A stretch of 64,000 nt of DNA, taken from positions 2,808,501-2,872,500 of the forward strand of contig NC_010602.1 of NCBI RefSeq assembly GCF_000017685.1, given 5' to 3'. Below the pieces are notes generated by a model. It was not told the origin of the DNA and searched no databases. It was given only the letters and a program-made list of their open reading frames with translations. Numbering within the stretch: the stretch's first letter is position 1; each line of letters starts with the position of its first letter. Shown here one piece after another: positions 17,785 to 25,661 of this stretch. The position numbers and the translations under genes were made by a program. This stretch comes from Leptospira biflexa serovar Patoc strain 'Patoc 1 (Paris)'. GTDB taxonomy: Bacteria; Spirochaetota; Leptospiria; Leptospirales; Leptospiraceae.

Positions 17785-17946
17785 GAACTAGCCTTACCGA
17801 AGTTCCCTGACCCTGAGTCCCAACGGGACGTTAGGGACTGGAACGACACTTGCAAATGCAAGGGGAGTGCCAGAAGCCTATGTGGCGGAGCCCAAGCGAG
17901 GGCTCGTCCCGAAGCGAAGCGGTTAGTTACTGTTATGTGTAGTTCG
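17777..17946 (-). repeat. attC-like structured repeat, complete
   Basis: A 170-base element whose ends can pair imperfectly. On the minus strand it begins CACATAACAGTAACTAACCGC and ends CGGTAAGGCTAGTTCGTTATACG, so ATAAC/GTTAT, AACTA/TAGTT and ACCG/CGGT pair with unpaired bases between, as in integron attC sites. Inside are nested perfect hairpins, including GAGCCC-AAGCGA-GGGCTC, CTTGCA..TGCAAG and GTCCC-AAC-GGGAC. It lies just after the stop of the 185-aa ORF and just before the HigB remnant, both on the minus strand. The attC identity is inferred from structure and position. Confidence 0.6.
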
Positions 17947-17957
17947 TGATCTTAAAA

Positions 17958-18515
17958 TTAGTCAGTACTTGAAAATAAAAGATTGAATATTTTATTCCAA
18001 GGTTCATCGGTTGAGCAATATTCATAAGGGATGATATCATCTGGTAAAAGTTCCATTGCATTTTTCACTGTTAATACATATGTTCCATTTGATTCAAGTA
18101 TTTCTATAACTGATTTTTCAAATTCATTAGCATAATTGTTTGAGTCAATTAATGCAGTTGGTTCATTAATATTGGGAAGAGTCCAAAAATCATTACGAAT
18201 GGTGATTGTATCCCTGCTGAAGGCAGCTATGGGCGTGTATAAATTAAACATTATCGTATATCCTTCATTGAGCCCAAAATGAATATCTTTAGAATGAAAA
18301 AAAACTGCCGCAAAAGTATTACCAAAACCTCCATCATCATTACGTATTTTTAAATTATGTATTTTACATATTTTTGAGACAATCGGAAAAATTAAATTTT
18401 GATATGTTGGAGAGTCATCACCATTGTAACCTGGAATAAATGGCTTCCACTGTTGTAGATTTATTAATTCATTTCTTGTAAATTCTAATCTTTTTTTAAC
18501 AAAGTCAAGGTTCAT
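17958..18515 (-). CDS. Orphan cassette protein, 185 aa
   Basis: I do not recognise this protein. It is soluble, acidic, and rich in Asn, Ile and Phe, with no signal peptide. Notable segments are RNDDGGFGNTFAAVFFHS and IRNDFWTLPNINEPTA. The gene is clearly more AT-rich than its neighbours, and no ribosome site is visible before the ATG. It is bounded on the minus strand by a GTTATGTG boundary 34 bases before the start and by the complete attC-like repeat 11 bases after the stop. That is the layout of a mobile gene cassette. Confidence 0.65.
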   Translation of the reverse strand: MNLDFVKKRLEFTRNELINLQQWKPFIPGYNGDDSPTYQNLIFPIVSKICKIHNLKIRNDDGGFGNTFAAVFFHSKDIHFGLNEGYTIMFNLYTPIAAFSRDTITIRNDFWTLPNINEPTALIDSNNYANEFEKSVIEILESNGTYVLTVKNAMELLPDDIIPYEYCSTDEPWNKIFNLLFSSTD

Positions 18516-18548
18516 TGTTTTATCGGTATAGTTTGCTTTTTACGAATG

Positions 18549-18556
18549 CACATAAC
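18549..18556 (-). other. Putative cassette boundary (GTTATGTG core)
   Basis: On the minus strand GTTATGTG occurs here, followed by CATTCG. The same core (GTTATGTG then TAGTTCG) is seen on the plus strand at the right edge of the complete repeat, and GTTATAC at that repeat's minus-strand exit. It would mark the start of the first cassette. The 40 bases beyond it, towards purT, show no further attC half, so this may be the array end or a decayed attachment site. Confidence 0.4.
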
Positions 18557-18599
18557 TCCCTAGAAACGAAATTGATATCACACCGTCAAAATGGAAAAT

Positions 18600-19775
18600 T
18601 TAAGTTTTTAATTGGATGTGATCTCGACCACGATTGGCTTTTTCTTTTGCTTCTTCAATCGTGTTTCCAAGTGCCAAACTAACACCCATTCGGCGTTTTC
18701 CTTCCACTTCTGGTTTCCCAAAAATGCGAATGTCCACACCTTTGATTGCCAGTGCTTCTTTTAGCCCTACATACTCAGGCGATTTGGTATTCCCTTCGAG
18801 TAAAATGGCAGAACTTGCCGCAGGTGTTTGGAAGATAAGTTCGGGGATGGGAAGCCCAAGTAAGGCACGCACATGGAGGGAAAACTCAGAAACATTTTGG
18901 GAGATAAGGGTCACAAGTCCTGTGTCATGTGGCCTAGGTGAGACTTCACTAAAGTACACTTCGTCCCCTTTCACAAATAATTCCACACCAAAGATCCCAA
19001 ACCCACCAAGGCCTGTTGTCACAGTTTCTGCAATGTTTTTGGCGGATGTTAAGGCTAGGTCAGACATGGGTTGCGGCATCCAAGACTCCACATAATCCCC
19101 GTTCACTTGTCTATGCCCAATGGGAGGTAAAAAACTGGTTCCATCGATATGGCGGATCGTAAGAAGTGTGATTTCAAAATCAAAAGGGATGAACTCTTCA
19201 ATGATCATCTTCCCTTTGCCAGTCCGACCTCCGGTTTGGCCATACTCCCATGCCTTTATTATATCGGCTTCTGTTTTGACTAAACTTTGTCCTTTCCCAG
19301 AAGAACTCATAATGGGTTTCACGACACAAGGAAAACCAATAGTATGGACTGCGTTTGTAAAATCTTCGATGGTGTCGGCAAAAAGGAATTGGGAGGTTAT
19401 TAAACCCAGTTCGTTTGCAACGAAATTACGAATGCCTTCACGGTTCATGGTGAGGTTCACTGCTTTGGCACTCGGTATGATCTTAAATCCATCTTTTTCT
19501 AACGTAACAAGAGTTTCGGTATGGATGGCCTCAATTTCCGGGACAACAAAATCAGGCTTTAACTCGCGTATGGTGGCCTCTAGTTCTTTTGGATCGAGCA
19601 TATTGATGACCCGGGATTCTTGTGCCACAAGCATAGCTGGTGCGTTGGGATAACGATCCACGGCGATGACATGAACACCCAATCGATTGGCTTCGATGGC
19701 TACCTCTTTTCCTAATTCTCCAGAACCTAAGAGGAGGAGTTTTGTCGCATGTTTGGTAAAAGGTGTTCCGATCAT
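18600..19775 (-). CDS. purT: Formate-dependent GAR transformylase
   Basis: An ATP-grasp enzyme that makes formyl-GAR from GAR, formate and ATP in purine synthesis. The 391-aa length is standard. Visible motifs are [21 protein letters not shown] at the N-terminus, the ATP-binding [17 protein letters not shown] around residue 155, the [14 protein letters not shown] strand, and [25 protein letters not shown] with the metal-binding Glu residues. It lies just outside the cassette insert and appears intact. No purine-repressor site was evident. Confidence 0.95.
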   Translation of the reverse strand: MIGTPFTKHATKLLLLGSGELGKEVAIEANRLGVHVIAVDRYPNAPAMLVAQESRVINMLDPKELEATIRELKPDFVVPEIEAIHTETLVTLEKDGFKIIPSAKAVNLTMNREGIRNFVANELGLITSQFLFADTIEDFTNAVHTIGFPCVVKPIMSSSGKGQSLVKTEADIIKAWEYGQTGGRTGKGKMIIEEFIPFDFEITLLTIRHIDGTSFLPPIGHRQVNGDYVESWMPQPMSDLALTSAKNIAETVTTGLGGFGIFGVELFVKGDEVYFSEVSPRPHDTGLVTLISQNVSEFSLHVRALLGLPIPELIFQTPAASSAILLEGNTKSPEYVGLKEALAIKGVDIRIFGKPEVEGKRRMGVSLALGNTIEEAKEKANRGRDHIQLKT

Positions 19776-19820
19776 ATTCGCAAAGATGGAGACACCGCCA
19801 TATACGACAAGAAAGAATCC

Positions 19821-20291
19821 TTACATCAAATATCGTTTTCCTAAATTGTCTCGTTGGTAAATATTGGCACCCATTCGGATGAGTAAGTCAGACAATTCGC
19901 CAAGTCCATCAAAACTATTGGCAATGTGTAAAGCAGTCACACCATTCGGATCAGCCGCATTGGGATTGGCACCTGCATAAAGTAAAATTTCTACCGCTTC
20001 TATATTTCCTGCTTCGGTTGCCTTATGAATTGGGAACAAACCCATGTTATCTGGTTCGTCTGGATTCAAGCCAATCGCTATAAGTTTTTTCAAAAAATAA
20101 ACATCCGTTGTTTCTGTGACCGCAATCCCTAGCAGTAAAGCTGACTCACCTAGGCAAACTTTTTTCAGTTCTAGATCAGATAACAAAAGATCAAAACTAT
20201 CTTTGTCACTTCGAGTGATGGCAGAACACAAACTGCGAAGTCTGATATTTGATTTTGATTTCAGAGCGAAATCGAGTATGTTTTGTATCAT
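19821..20291 (-). CDS. Ankyrin-repeat protein, 156 aa
   Basis: Contains at least two clear ankyrin repeats in the C-terminal half: GLFPIHKATEAGNIEAVEILLYAGANPNAADPNG (described by its ends) and VTALHIANSFDGLGELSDLLIRMGANIYQRD. A degenerate repeat with ESALLLGIAVTETTDV precedes them. There is no signal peptide, so it is probably a cytoplasmic binding protein. It is followed 45 bases later by purT on the same strand and preceded by the AraC gene, and may be co-transcribed. Confidence 0.82.
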   Translation of the reverse strand: MIQNILDFALKSKSNIRLRSLCSAITRSDKDSFDLLLSDLELKKVCLGESALLLGIAVTETTDVYFLKKLIAIGLNPDEPDNMGLFPIHKATEAGNIEAVEILLYAGANPNAADPNGVTALHIANSFDGLGELSDLLIRMGANIYQRDNLGKRYLM

Positions 20292-20303
20292 GGTACCATC
20301 CTA

Positions 20304-21116
20304 TCACTCATCTGCTGTGTTTTGCTTGTAAAAATGAGACATTTTTTCATATTCTGCAAACCATTCTTTAGGAATACTACCGGAATTTCGTTTAAAATCG
20401 TGATTAAAATGAGACTGATCGGTGTACTCAAAAATTTGAGCCAGGTCTGTGAGTCGGAGGTCTGGATTATTGGTTTGGTAATGTTCTGGATTTCTGACAA
20501 GGGACAAAACTCGGTGCACCGACCTGTATTCGGAAGGATTGAGTCCTACTACTTCTTGGAATTTTCGTTCCAATTGTTTGCGTGAGATCCCCAGTTTTTG
20601 GGCAAGTGGATTGATATTGGTTTTGGGATTTGTCAATGCAAACAAGGCAAAACGTAGGTAGGCCGGGATCTCAGACGGAGAACCAGGATAGTTCTGTAAA
20701 TACTCCGATAAACATTCGATTAATTTTTTTTCTTCTAGTATCGGATTTTGAAAAATATGATCCAAACAATTGTTCGATGCGATTTCCAAAAATTGATTTT
20801 TGATTTCCATTCCATTTTTTGAGAAAAGAGAAAAAAAACCGGCTACATAAAAACGAATAGAGACGAGTGTCAATTTGGATTCGGAGAGGACCCTCCACCT
20901 CCTCGTTTGTGGACCAACAAGATGAGACTTTGGCAATGGAAATGTTTCCCCTGATTCCGTTTCCACAATGGGAGGGTCTCCCAAATGAAAGACCATCTCA
21001 CACTCGTAAGATGGCAAAATCCAAGGTAATTGATTTGCCGTTACCTCCCGCCAAACCCAAAACTCTTTGACATAGGTTTGCAAATGGGCAGGAGGTTTGA
21101 AAAATAAAATGTCCAC
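20304..21116 (-). CDS. AraC-family transcriptional regulator
   Basis: The 270-aa protein has an N-terminal sensing domain with WILPSYECEMVFHLGDP and GPQTRRWRV, resembling the DUF6597 type. A C-terminal pair of helix-turn-helix motifs begins with NPLAQKLGISRKQLERKFQEVVG and continues through RLTDLAQIFEYTDQSHFNHDFKRNSG, ending in PKEW. The second helix-turn-helix is the best conserved, as in most AraC proteins. Its targets are unknown; the ankyrin gene starts 13 bases after its stop. Confidence 0.85.
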   Translation of the reverse strand: MDILFFKPPAHLQTYVKEFWVWREVTANQLPWILPSYECEMVFHLGDPPIVETESGETFPLPKSHLVGPQTRRWRVLSESKLTLVSIRFYVAGFFSLFSKNGMEIKNQFLEIASNNCLDHIFQNPILEEKKLIECLSEYLQNYPGSPSEIPAYLRFALFALTNPKTNINPLAQKLGISRKQLERKFQEVVGLNPSEYRSVHRVLSLVRNPEHYQTNNPDLRLTDLAQIFEYTDQSHFNHDFKRNSGSIPKEWFAEYEKMSHFYKQNTADE

Positions 21117-21148
21117 AGATTTTTCTTTTATCCTAGTTCGGTTCTTTT

Positions 21149-23365
21149 TTATTTCCAGCGACTCATCCGGAGTGCATTGAACACAACAGAGATGGAACTA
21201 AATGCCATGGCAGCTCCACTCACCCAAGGCGCCAGAAGACCTGAGGCGGCAATGGGAATCCCAAGAAGGTTGTATCCAAGTGCCCATCCAAAATTTTGTC
21301 TGATGTTAAGCACTGTATCCTTTCCGATGCGAATGAGGTCCACGATCCTTTGGATGTCCCCATTCACAAGCACAACATCTGCGGTGCTGATCGCAATGTC
21401 AGATCCGCCACCCATAGCGATCCCAACATCAGCCGAGGCAAGTGCAGGTGCATCATTGATCCCATCGCCCACCATTGCCGAATGGATTTGATTGTTTTTG
21501 AGTTGTTTGATGATCTTGGATTTTTCTTCTGGGAGCAATCCAGAATACACAGACACAATCCCCACTGCTTTTGCTACTTTGTTTGCTGCTTCGAGATTGT
21601 CACCTGTCAGTAAAATCGGTTCCACACCGATCGAACGGAGTTCTTGGATTGCTTTCACGGAAGATTCTCGGATTTGGTCTTCGATCCGAAACACAATCAT
21701 GCCTTCCATGTTCCCTCGTATCCCAACAAAGACCAAACTCACACCATCTTTGATCCATCCTTCCACAGCACTTCTTATTGTCTCAGGAATGGTAAATCCA
21801 TTCATTTCAACAAACGATTGTTTACCGGCAAAATATACAGTACCATCAAGTTCTGTTTGGATTCCACCACCTGGCGAAGTGATCGTTTTTACCATCCCAA
21901 CACTACCCAAGTAAAAATCTTTTTCCTTTCCAAATGCCAAGATGGCTTTGGCTAATGGGTGATCAGAAGTTTCTTCCATGGCTAACACATGACCAAACAC
22001 AATTGATTTTTTTTCATCTGAAATGCCAGTCACTAGAACATCTGTTACTTTTGGTTTTCCTTCTGTGAGTGTCCCTGTTTTATCAAAGAAAATCAGATTG
22101 ATCTTAGAAACAGATTCTAAAGCTTCCGCACTACGAAAGAGCACCCCACGTTTTGCGGCCCTTCCCGTTCCGACAAGGAGGGAAATGGGAGTGGCTAGTC
22201 CAAGTGCACAGGGACAAGCAATCACAAGGATGGCAATACTTGTTTCAATCGCTGTAGTGATTTCACCAGGTGCCAAAAGGAAAAACCAAACCAAAAAATC
22301 CAAGATGCTTATGGCAATCACAACTGGTACAAAATAAGCAGAAATTTGATCGGCTATCCTTTGGAGAGGTGCTTTTGTCCCCAGTGATTCTTCGACCGAA
22401 CGTATGATATGCGATAAAGTAGTATCATTTCCCACTTTCATTGCCTTCACCACAAGCGATCCATTTCCATTCACTGTTCCACCGAGAATCTTATCACCTT
22501 GTTTTTTTTCCACAGGCATACTTTCACCAGTTAACATGGATTCATCGGCGTAACTTTCTCCTTCAGTGACGATTCCATCCATTGGAAATCTTTCTAAGGC
22601 TTTGACGAGAACCAAATCACCTTGTTTTAGGTATTCATTGGGAACTTCCGTCCAGACTCCATTGGTTTTGACAGTTGCCGTTTCGGGGCGGAGTGTGAGT
22701 AATGCTTTGATTCCATCGCTACTTTTCCCTTTGGCGACATGTTCAATCCATTTCCCACCTAAGATAAAGGTGATGAGAACGCTTGAAGTCTCAAAGTACA
22801 AATCTTTCCCAAAGATACTATACCCATACGCCGCAGAGGTTCCTATCACCACCAGTACATCCATATTTGCCGATCCATTGCGAAGGGCACGGTATGCGGA
22901 TTGGTAAAATGGAAAGCCAATGATAAATTGTACAGGTGTTGCGAGTACTAACTGAACCCACCTGTCCATCAGGATATGCGGCATCGGAAGGAAGGATAAA
23001 AATTGGAAATGTGTGACCATCCCATAAAACAAAGGAAGAGAAAAAAGGGCCGAAAGGATAAATCGAATTTTCAAAACTCGAATATGGTCTTTTTGCTTTT
23101 TTTCCGTTTCTGACTGTTTGTTTGGATCGTGTTCTGTTGCGCTGTAACCAAGAAATTCTACTGTTTTGAGTAAAGAATCGACAGTAACCGATTCCTCAGA
23201 TCTTAGAAATACAGACTCTCTTGCAAAATTAACCCGAACATCAGATACACCTGCGACCTTGGAAAGGCCCTTCTCAATCCGAAGGGCACAATTCGCACAA
23301 GTCATTCCAAAAAGATCTAACGTGTGTTCTGCTAGTTTATTTGACGTTTCCAAGGGTATATCCAT
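21149..23365 (-). CDS. copA: Copper-exporting P1B-type ATPase
   Basis: Pumps Cu(I) out of the cytoplasm. One N-terminal metal-binding domain (GMTCANC, about residues 20-26) is followed by eight membrane spans. The membrane ion site is CPCALGLATP, the phosphorylation site is DKTGTLTEGKP, and the nucleotide domain has DHPLAKAI and GDGINDAPAL. I use the ATG at 23365; a GTG two codons upstream is also open, and either start overlaps the end of copZ by about 30 bases. Last gene of the copper operon. Confidence 0.93.
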   Translation of the reverse strand: MDIPLETSNKLAEHTLDLFGMTCANCALRIEKGLSKVAGVSDVRVNFARESVFLRSEESVTVDSLLKTVEFLGYSATEHDPNKQSETEKKQKDHIRVLKIRFILSALFSLPLFYGMVTHFQFLSFLPMPHILMDRWVQLVLATPVQFIIGFPFYQSAYRALRNGSANMDVLVVIGTSAAYGYSIFGKDLYFETSSVLITFILGGKWIEHVAKGKSSDGIKALLTLRPETATVKTNGVWTEVPNEYLKQGDLVLVKALERFPMDGIVTEGESYADESMLTGESMPVEKKQGDKILGGTVNGNGSLVVKAMKVGNDTTLSHIIRSVEESLGTKAPLQRIADQISAYFVPVVIAISILDFLVWFFLLAPGEITTAIETSIAILVIACPCALGLATPISLLVGTGRAAKRGVLFRSAEALESVSKINLIFFDKTGTLTEGKPKVTDVLVTGISDEKKSIVFGHVLAMEETSDHPLAKAILAFGKEKDFYLGSVGMVKTITSPGGGIQTELDGTVYFAGKQSFVEMNGFTIPETIRSAVEGWIKDGVSLVFVGIRGNMEGMIVFRIEDQIRESSVKAIQELRSIGVEPILLTGDNLEAANKVAKAVGIVSVYSGLLPEEKSKIIKQLKNNQIHSAMVGDGINDAPALASADVGIAMGGGSDIAISTADVVLVNGDIQRIVDLIRIGKDTVLNIRQNFGWALGYNLLGIPIAASGLLAPWVSGAAMAFSSISVVFNALRMSRWK

Positions 23366-23540
23366 CCTCACTCAAACGGTTTTTGAGTTGGTCCAACTCT
23401 TCTTCCGTTAAAGTTTCATTCACACTCACCATTTCTGCATCGACATCGGCAACTGCTTGTTTGCCCCTCTCTGCGAAAATTTTCTCCACTGTTTTTTTAC
23501 AATGTGTACAAGTCATTCCTTCGATTTCATAATTAACCAT
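23337..23540 (-). CDS. copZ: Copper chaperone
   Basis: A 67-aa HMA-domain protein with the metal site GMTCTHC (residues 8-14). It carries Cu(I) in the cytoplasm and hands it to CopA, whose own HMA domain is encoded directly downstream in an overlapping frame. Both ends overlap other genes (8 bases with the 141-aa gene, about 30 with copA), so the operon is tightly coupled. Confidence 0.92.
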   Translation of the reverse strand: MVNYEIEGMTCTHCKKTVEKIFAERGKQAVADVDAEMVSVNETLTEEELDQLKNRLSEDGYTLGNVK

Positions 23541-23958
23541 GATGATGCTCCTTTTTTTCTTCTTTCAATTCACCTAACGGCAATTTGTATTTTACTTCTG
23601 CGCCTTTTTGGCCTTTCCAAACTGGATTTAAAAGTAATTCTCCAGTGTCTAAGGAAGCACCTTTCGGCAATTCACAATAAAAATGATCTGGGTGGCCAGA
23701 ACACTTCAATCTAACTTCTTTGCCAGCATTCACTATAATAGCACTGACATCTGAATTTTTGGAAGTAGGATTTTCAAAGTTGATATCCAAAAGATACACC
23801 TTAAATCCAAGGTTTTTGTAAACCAACACTTCTGTATGGAATGCGCCCGGCATTCGGATCACACCACCATTTGGCCCAGGTTTGTGTTCTCCATGCGCTA
23901 AAATTGGTTGGAAACTGAAAAGAACCGAAAAAACTACGATTCCTATTGAATTTTTCAT
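23533..23958 (-). CDS. Exported His-rich metal-binding protein of the copper operon
   Basis: Has a signal peptide ending near PILA and a mature protein that begins HGEHKPGPNGGVI and ends KKEHHHG. The HxxHxxGPxGG opening followed by a conserved FHTEV strand recurs in metal-efflux accessory proteins, so a periplasmic copper-binding role is likely, though I cannot name the family. The remainder looks like a beta sandwich with two Cys (KCSG, YCEL). It is the first gene after the CueR-type promoter and overlaps copZ by 8 bases. Confidence 0.72.
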   Translation of the reverse strand: MKNSIGIVVFSVLFSFQPILAHGEHKPGPNGGVIRMPGAFHTEVLVYKNLGFKVYLLDINFENPTSKNSDVSAIIVNAGKEVRLKCSGHPDHFYCELPKGASLDTGELLLNPVWKGQKGAEVKYKLPLGELKEEKKEHHHG

Positions 23959-23994
23959 TGTTTTATTATTAACTCCTTTGTTAATCTTAACTCC

Positions 23995-24025
23995 AGTGTA
24001 AACCTTCCCACCGTTGGAAGGTCAA
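23995..24025 (-). promoter_or_regulatory. CueR-type copper-responsive promoter and operator
   Basis: On the minus strand a -35 TTGACC and a -10 TACACT are separated by 19 bases, the over-long spacer typical of MerR-family promoters. Between them lies the dyad ACCTTCC-N7-GGAAGGT (plus-strand positions 24002-24022), which closely resembles the Escherichia coli copA operator. It faces the exported metal-binding gene, copZ and copA. The regulator is encoded divergently 65 bases away. Confidence 0.85.
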
Positions 24026-24089
24026 TAGGCGATTTAAAATTTTTTCCCTTTTTTTTACTTTTTTTTGATCCCAATTTTGGAGTAAAATG

Positions 24090-24482
24090 ATGAATATCGG
24101 TGAACTTTCCAAGTCCTCAGGCGTTACGACAAAACTCATCCGCCATTACGAGAGCATTGGCCTCATCCCAAAGACGCGAAGGACAGACAACGGGTATAGG
24201 CTTTATTCTGAAGACGACGTACACTATGTACGTTTCATCAAACGATCCAGAGAACTTGGATTTTCATTAGAAGACATTAAAAGTTTGATCGGACTTTGGA
24301 AAAACAAATCCAGAAGTAGCAAACAAGTCAAACAACTAGCTGAAAAACATTTGGAGGAATTAAATTTAAAATTAAAACAAATCAAAGACATGACAGATAC
24401 TCTCAAACATTTAGTAAACCATTGTCATGGAGACCATAGGCCAGACTGCCCTATCTTAAAAAAATTAGAAACAGAAGCTTAA
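24090..24482 (+). CDS. cueR: CueR-type MerR regulator
   Basis: A copper-sensing activator. The N-terminal helix-turn-helix is MNIGELSKSSGVTTKLIRHYE and the dimerisation helix follows. Two ATGs are adjacent; the second (24090) has better spacing from GGAG (24079-24082). With that start the metal ligands in the loop CHGDHRPDC are Cys112 and Cys120 and a Ser is at position 77, the same numbers as in E. coli CueR, where they mark Cu(I)/Ag(I)/Au(I) selectivity. It diverges from the copper operon and should control the promoter at 23995-24025. Confidence 0.88.
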   Translation: MNIGELSKSSGVTTKLIRHYESIGLIPKTRRTDNGYRLYSEDDVHYVRFIKRSRELGFSLEDIKSLIGLWKNKSRSSKQVKQLAEKHLEELNLKLKQIKDMTDTLKHLVNHCHGDHRPDCPILKKLETEA

Positions 24483-24490
24483 AATTCAAT

Positions 24491-25615
24491 TCAAAACATA
24501 TCTTTGATTCGGTCTGCCATCAATCGATTGGCTTTTTCATTGAAGTGAATGTCTTCTCTTTGTAAGAGTTGTTTTTGGTTTCGAAACGATGAACGCATAT
24601 CGATGAATTTCATTCCAAACTCTTTTGCCATAGTTTGTAATGCTAACACAAATTCAGAATCCCCTTCTAACCAACGTTCTTCCATTGGAAAACCAATTTT
24701 TTGGTAAACCTGGAAACGAATGGGATCAAATTCAACATCAAGAGGAATATAAACTAAATTCAATTTCTTTTTGTTTTGGATTAAATCCATATGGAATCGG
24801 CGAAACACTCGCTTCCACCTTTTAAAGTTTTGATTGGCTTCAGAATTTACATTCAGTGATTCTTTGAAATAGTTGGGACTGATAGAATATAAAGTGCGAA
24901 AGGAAGGAAACAATTCATCACCTAACTCTACTTCTACATTGTTTGATTTCTTCTTGTTTTGCTTGAATTCTGTATGGGCAAACTTTTGAATTTCCACATC
25001 CATTCGAACTTGTACCGAGTCGAAGTACAGTTTTTTTAGAACCAATCTTGTATACTCTGGAACAAACAAAGACATAAAATGAATGTACCATTTTTGCCTA
25101 CCAAGAAAATGCAAATAATCGGGAGTATCCCCCGTTTCATAAATATCATTGCCATATACAACAAGGAAAACTTCTTCAAAAGGAATTTCCTTTTGGATTT
25201 TTTGAAAAACAGCAAATTCATTCTCTAAAGTAAATCCAGGCATACTCACATTTGTCCATTGGCACTTGGTTTCACGGTTTAAAATTTCCGAAAAAGTATC
25301 TTCCCAAAAAATACCAGACCCAAATGTTTGCGAATCACCTAACAAAATAAAATGACAAGATATGTTACCTTTACTACTGGATTCTCGTATGCCAAATTTT
25401 CCAATCTTACCAGGTTCTACTTCCCCACTACGGAAAAAAGGAATAGTGCGATTAGGAGGGTAATGGAAATACCCATATGGCAAATCATATTGAAACCAAT
25501 TTTGATCAAACCATCTCAAAGCAGATATCGATGTAAATCCCATGAGAGCGATCAATCCGATTACAGCAGCCTTGTTAAATCGATTTCCATTTCCATACTT
25601 GATTACTTTTTTCAT
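24491..25615 (-). CDS. Membrane-anchored SGNH/GDSL-type hydrolase
   Basis: An N-terminal membrane segment (about residues 16-34) is followed by an SGNH-like domain. The block I nucleophile is in LLGDSQTFGSG (about residue 92), the Asn block is VVYGNDIYE, and the Asp-His pair is in REDIHFNEKANRLMADRI near the end. Such proteins remove or transfer acyl groups on polysaccharides outside the inner membrane. It diverges from a polytopic glycosyltransferase-like gene with 46 bases between starts, so both may act on one surface glycan (inference). Confidence 0.75.
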   Translation of the reverse strand: MKKVIKYGNGNRFNKAAVIGLIALMGFTSISALRWFDQNWFQYDLPYGYFHYPPNRTIPFFRSGEVEPGKIGKFGIRESSSKGNISCHFILLGDSQTFGSGIFWEDTFSEILNRETKCQWTNVSMPGFTLENEFAVFQKIQKEIPFEEVFLVVYGNDIYETGDTPDYLHFLGRQKWYIHFMSLFVPEYTRLVLKKLYFDSVQVRMDVEIQKFAHTEFKQNKKKSNNVEVELGDELFPSFRTLYSISPNYFKESLNVNSEANQNFKRWKRVFRRFHMDLIQNKKKLNLVYIPLDVEFDPIRFQVYQKIGFPMEERWLEGDSEFVLALQTMAKEFGMKFIDMRSSFRNQKQLLQREDIHFNEKANRLMADRIKDMF

Positions 25616-25661
25616 TGCTGTTACTTGGATCTTTTCCAGAATGTGTTAGTTTCGATAAGTC

